From: Paenibacillaceae bacterium
GTDB lineage: Bacteria; Bacillota; Bacilli; Paenibacillales; Paenibacillaceae
DNA: 64,000 bases
Assembly: GCA_004134985.1 (NCBI GenBank)
Contig: REGQ01000005.1
Coordinates: 62,001 to 126,000 of the forward strand
Direction of reading: 5' to 3'
In this document: in pieces, positions 60,472 through 64,000 of the stretch
Layout: each line of letters begins with the position of its first letter
How positions within the stretch are numbered: the stretch's first letter is position 1
Program-made: the position numbers and the translations under genes
Notes under the pieces: generated by a model
Seen by the model: only the letters and a program-made list of their open reading frames with translations
Database searches by the model: none
Told to the model about the DNA's origin: nothing

Positions 60472-63119
60472 GGAACGATCTGCGAACAGAAATGGTAGGT
60501 TCCAGAGCCCACTTCACAGACTACTACGTTGCCGGGCGACGCGTCCTTGACTTTGACGCCATAAGCTAGCGCCAGAGCAGTTCCACCCTCTGTTACGTTA
60601 TCCGGTTCCGCTGTCGGGATGAAGATTGTTGCCTGGGAGTTTGGCGGCACAGTGAGCTCCAGGCTAAAATCTCCCTCCTCAGAAATATTCCAGCCTATGT
60701 TAATAATGCCATGCATCGTCTCTACTCGGGCGGAGACCTGTGTCAGGGAACCGAGAATATGCGGCTTTACTGTAAAGGATTTATAACCGGGTGTTTCAGG
60801 CTGGACGCCTCCCAAATACTTGAAGAACCACTCAACAATTGTGCCGAACATGTAATGATTTTGGGAGCGTGATTTCAGCTCCCATTCTTCCAGAAGGGTA
60901 TGAATACCGTTCTCCAGCCAGAACCCCCAGCTTGGATAAGTCTTTTGGTCAGCTATGGCGTAGGCGATATCACCGAATCCTAGATCGGTCAGCACAGGAA
61001 GAATATATTTCGTGCCGATAATCCCCGTATTCAGATGATTGTCCCGGACCGTAACAATGTCATGCATCAAGTGTTCAATAACTTGAGCTTTGTCTTCAAC
61101 CGGCGTCAGTTCGAAAGCAAGCGGAATGAGATTGGAGGCTTGTCGGTAGCCGGCTTCGATTTCGGTTTCGTAAACTCCCTTTGATCGATTGTAGAAAGAT
61201 GTATGAAAGCGCTCGGCTATTTTTTGGGCCACATTACGATACTTTTCAGCGTCCGCTGTCGTTCCCGCAACATCCGCGATTTGACTCATGATCTTGAGAA
61301 GATGGCAAGCATAAGCCGATGCCATCAATAGCGATCCTTCAGGAGGACTCCAGTTAGTGCTGCCCGGCGGAACCCAATCTCCAAGCACGCTATGTGCATT
61401 GTAATCTGCATCAAGTTTGGAAATTTCCCAATCGGCATAAGCTTTCATACTGCTATAATGCTTTTCCAAAACCGTACGATCCCCATAATGCATGTATAGA
61501 TACCATGGGATAAGCACGTAAGCGGAAGTCCATACAGGTGCGTGATCCCATCCCCACTTGGATGCAGGCACAATAAGCGGAACCGCTCCGTCTGGCTGTT
61601 GGCAATCCTGAAAATCTTGTATCCACTTCTCCCAGAACAGCAGCAGGTCAAAGTTAAAATTTGCGGTTTCCGCAATCAGATGCGCATCTCCCGTCCAGCC
61701 ATTCTTTTCATACACAGGGGTATCGGTAGGGATGCTGTGCAGGTTATTAAGAATAGTGTGATTTGTCGCTTCATAAATTTGGTTCAACAACGGATTTGAG
61801 CAAGTAAAAGCGCCTGTCTTTCTTATCGAAGAGCGTACAATTTGCCCTGAGATGGAAGCGGGCTCCAGCGCTTCAGGCCAATTGATCAATTCTACAAAAC
61901 GAAAGCCTTTATAACTGAAGGCAGGCTGCCATGTCTCGATCCCGTTCCCATTCAAGATATAATGATCCGTCTGACTTTCCCCGGTTACGTATGAATTTTC
62001 ATTGTATACCGTATCATCCGCATTCAGTTTTTCCCCGTAACGCAATTGTACGGTTGTCCCCGCCTGACCTTGAACCCGAAATTCAACCCATCCGACGATA
62101 TTGATGCCAAAATCTGCGATGTACCGGCCGGTATCCACTTGACGGATGCTTACGGGCTGAACGGTTTCAACAATTTGAATCGGCGGGATGAGTTGGGACT
62201 GCAGCTTCCCCTTGGGCGGGGAGGTCAGCACTGCCGCAGACCAATCGGCATCGTTGTAATCTGCAGAGGTCCAGCCTTTCTTCTCCAGCCTGGCATCATA
62301 AACTTCGCCGCTATACAATGAATTTCTTAACCTTGGTCCGAGTGTCCAAGTCCAGGTCTCGTCACTTGCAACCGAAAGGCTTGATCCGTCCTCAAACAGG
62401 ATATTTACCTGAATGAGCAGCTTGGGCTCGCTATTCCAGGCGGCTTGTTCCCAATTCCAGACATTAGCGGTTTTGAGTGCGTAAAATCCCCGCCCCAGTT
62501 CCACACCGAAGCAATTGCTTCCCTCACGCAAGTCTGAAGTAATATCATGGGTTACATAGAAGACGCGCTGATCGTAATTTGTAAATCCCGGGTCCAGGAC
62601 GTTGTTGCCGATTTTTGCGCCATTAATCGTTAATTCATAATAGCCCAGTCCGCAAATGTAGGCTCGAGCCGAAGCGACGGTCTTGTCTACTTGTACAGTT
62701 GTTCGCAGCAGAGGCGCGGCAGCTTCGCTGTCCGTTTGAACCGGGGCTCCTCCAATCCATTGGCCTTGCCACTCGGACTCATGCAATAGCCCCATTTCCC
62801 ACCAGCTAGGTTCGCTCCAATTGCTCGGGGAGTCGCTACCATCCCAAATTCGAACTTTCCAATAGTAACGTTGTCCGGATACAAGCGCATTCCCTGCGTA
62901 TTGAACAGAAAAAGTTTGACCGGAATTGATTTTTCCTGTATCCCAAGTCTCGCCATGATCAGCGGACAGGGATTCCTGATGGGCGGAAACGAGAATTTGG
63001 TAAGATGTTTGTCTGGTGCCGCGCTTTTCGCTTTCCAATCGCCAGCTTAATCTTGGCTGCAGCGTTTCGATGCCAAGCGGTGTGAATGTATACTCCGTTT
63101 TCAGTTCTGAAAGCTTCAT
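60459..63119 (-). CDS. GH78 alpha-L-rhamnosidase
   Basis: 886 residues without a signal peptide, so cytoplasmic. N-terminal fibronectin-type domain (LQPRLSWRLESEKRGTRQTS), rhamnosidase beta domains (YICGLGYYELTINGAKIGNN, DPGFTNYDQRVFYVTHD), then the six-hairpin helical catalytic domain with SIPTDTPVYEKNGWTGDAHL, where the Glu of YEKNGWTGD is in the place of the usual general acid (REx.GWTGD), and a C-terminal domain with MFGTIVEWFFKYLGGVQPET. Would remove terminal rhamnose from imported glycosides or rhamno-oligosaccharides. Divergent from an AraC regulator. Confidence 0.92.
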   Translation of the reverse strand: MKLSELKTEYTFTPLGIETLQPRLSWRLESEKRGTRQTSYQILVSAHQESLSADHGETWDTGKINSGQTFSVQYAGNALVSGQRYYWKVRIWDGSDSPSNWSEPSWWEMGLLHESEWQGQWIGGAPVQTDSEAAAPLLRTTVQVDKTVASARAYICGLGYYELTINGAKIGNNVLDPGFTNYDQRVFYVTHDITSDLREGSNCFGVELGRGFYALKTANVWNWEQAAWNSEPKLLIQVNILFEDGSSLSVASDETWTWTLGPRLRNSLYSGEVYDARLEKKGWTSADYNDADWSAAVLTSPPKGKLQSQLIPPIQIVETVQPVSIRQVDTGRYIADFGINIVGWVEFRVQGQAGTTVQLRYGEKLNADDTVYNENSYVTGESQTDHYILNGNGIETWQPAFSYKGFRFVELINWPEALEPASISGQIVRSSIRKTGAFTCSNPLLNQIYEATNHTILNNLHSIPTDTPVYEKNGWTGDAHLIAETANFNFDLLLFWEKWIQDFQDCQQPDGAVPLIVPASKWGWDHAPVWTSAYVLIPWYLYMHYGDRTVLEKHYSSMKAYADWEISKLDADYNAHSVLGDWVPPGSTNWSPPEGSLLMASAYACHLLKIMSQIADVAGTTADAEKYRNVAQKIAERFHTSFYNRSKGVYETEIEAGYRQASNLIPLAFELTPVEDKAQVIEHLMHDIVTVRDNHLNTGIIGTKYILPVLTDLGFGDIAYAIADQKTYPSWGFWLENGIHTLLEEWELKSRSQNHYMFGTIVEWFFKYLGGVQPETPGYKSFTVKPHILGSLTQVSARVETMHGIINIGWNISEEGDFSLELTVPPNSQATIFIPTAEPDNVTEGGTALALAYGVKVKDASPGNVVVCEVGSGTYHFCSQIVPGKL

Positions 63120-63232
63120 TGGGCTTCCCTCCGATTACTATTTTCATGTTAATTATACCTTCCCTCAAGGTGCAAAAAAGAGTTGAAGATGCCAAAATAG
63201 GGGGGTATACTGCCTTAAAGGAGATGTGGCCA

Positions 63233-64000
63233 ATGAGAAGAACCGTGGAGGTAACGCCAGCCAAACTTTTCATCGATGATGAGTTGCCTTATTGCGTCAA
63301 CCGAATTACGGAATCCTATACATTGCACATGCATGAGCATGAATTTACGGAGATTTGCTATGTTGCAGAGGGAAAAGGAACGCATTACATCGGGGAAGAG
63401 ACGTTCTCGGTAGAACCGGGAGAATTGTTTATTTTGCCGCTGGGCACCACGCACGTCTTCCGTCCGCGCTCGACTGATCCCGAGTACCCTTTGGTTGTCT
63501 ACAACTTTATATTTCTAGCGGCCCGGGTAGCCGAAGCGTTGCGGAGCTTCCCAGGGTTTGAAAGCCTTGCAAAGGCACGGTGTCTCCTGAACCTTGTCCC
63601 TGGCACACCGTCCTGGATGAGAATACGGGATGCCTCCGGGGCATTCCATACGCTGTTCGTTCAGGCGTATCAGGAGTTTCGCCAACGGAAGACCGGTTTT
63701 GCTCCCCGCATGCACAGCTTGTTCGTTATCCTTACAACAGAGTTGGAACGAAGACTGGATGAAATGGAGAATGATGTCTCGACGGCGACGGATCGAATAC
63801 TTGGGGCGTCAATTTCTTATATTCATGAAAATTACACTGCCCCAATCGCCGTCAGTCAGGCTGCAGATGCAGCGGGTCTAAGCGAGCGTCATTTCCATCG
63901 CATGTTCGACAAGGTAATGGGAGTTACATTCACTTGCTATGTTCAGAATCTGAGAATCGAGCGCAGTTGCGAACTGCTTACAACAACCCGATTGTCTGTG
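63233..64000 (+). CDS. AraC-family transcriptional regulator with cupin domain, 3' partial
   Basis: The frame is open from ATG 63233 (AAAGGAG 8 bases upstream) to the window end, 256 codons. The N-terminal cupin sugar-sensing domain has LHMHEHEFTEICYVAEGKG and GELFILPLGTTHVFRP. The first AraC helix-turn-helix reads VSQAADAAGLSERHFHRMFD, then LRIERSCELLTTTRLSV; the second helix-turn-helix lies beyond the window. Divergently placed 113 bases from the GH78 gene, it probably activates it in response to rhamnose or a rhamnoside. Confidence 0.9.
   Translation, partial: MRRTVEVTPAKLFIDDELPYCVNRITESYTLHMHEHEFTEICYVAEGKGTHYIGEETFSVEPGELFILPLGTTHVFRPRSTDPEYPLVVYNFIFLAARVAEALRSFPGFESLAKARCLLNLVPGTPSWMRIRDASGAFHTLFVQAYQEFRQRKTGFAPRMHSLFVILTTELERRLDEMENDVSTATDRILGASISYIHENYTAPIAVSQAADAAGLSERHFHRMFDKVMGVTFTCYVQNLRIERSCELLTTTRLSV

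Overview
The window looks like a chromosomal segment of a Paenibacillus-type, spore-forming, plant- or soil-associated member of the Bacillales. The grounds are a Ger-type spore germinant-receptor operon, YesM/YesN two-component systems next to LplB/YtcP-type sugar permeases, an S-layer-homology (SLH) protein, many secreted glycosidases, strong GGAGG ribosome sites, and frequent TTG/GTG starts. There is no rRNA, tRNA, phage, integrase or recognisable transposase.

Layout. 1-3.9 kb: the end of an M20 amidohydrolase, a TetR regulator with a palindromic operator, a decayed glyoxalase-type gene, and an ArsR regulator with an MDR oxidoreductase flanked by matching operator-like palindromes. 4.7-17.9 kb: a metabolic island with a doubled DUF427 protein, a 2-hydroxyacid dehydrogenase, an OpuC-like (betaine-type) ABC importer with a single permease, two near-identical flavin monooxygenases of the NtaA/DszA type, an EamA exporter, two adjacent histidine-ammonia-lyase-like proteins and a membrane-anchored metallo-beta-lactamase-fold hydrolase. 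The two lyase-like proteins lack the Ala-Ser-Gly triad that makes the MIO cofactor, and each carries active-site parts that the other lacks. This is the most unusual content of the window. 18.0-19.1 kb: an octanucleotide repeat tract and a six-copy array of 51-bp hairpin units.

19.1-33.3 kb: a beta-1,3-glucan utilisation locus. It has a secreted multidomain GH16 glucanase, an ABC importer without its own ATPase, a YesM/YesN sensor-regulator pair, a cytoplasmic GH16 and a large GH94/149/161-type phosphorylase. Polymer would be cut outside, oligomers imported, then cut and phosphorolysed inside. 33.8-40.8 kb: a CDF metal transporter and an Opp/Dpp-type peptide importer, with a decayed duplicate of the start of its first permease gene just upstream. 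40.9-46.6 kb: a germinant receptor operon (order A-C-D-B) and an NSS-family transporter. 46.8-56.7 kb: a solute-binding protein with a frameshifted sensor kinase and its regulator, then an SLH protein and a giant secreted GH97. 57-64 kb: a flavin-reductase-like protein, a second copy of a 194-bp dispersed repeat, an antibiotic-resistance-type ABC-F gene behind a leader peptide and attenuator, an alpha-L-rhamnosidase and its divergent AraC regulator, cut by the window end.

Candidate cre-like (CcpA) sites precede three carbohydrate-related genes. Functions are assigned by reading motifs by eye; no database search was run. Domain limits are approximate.
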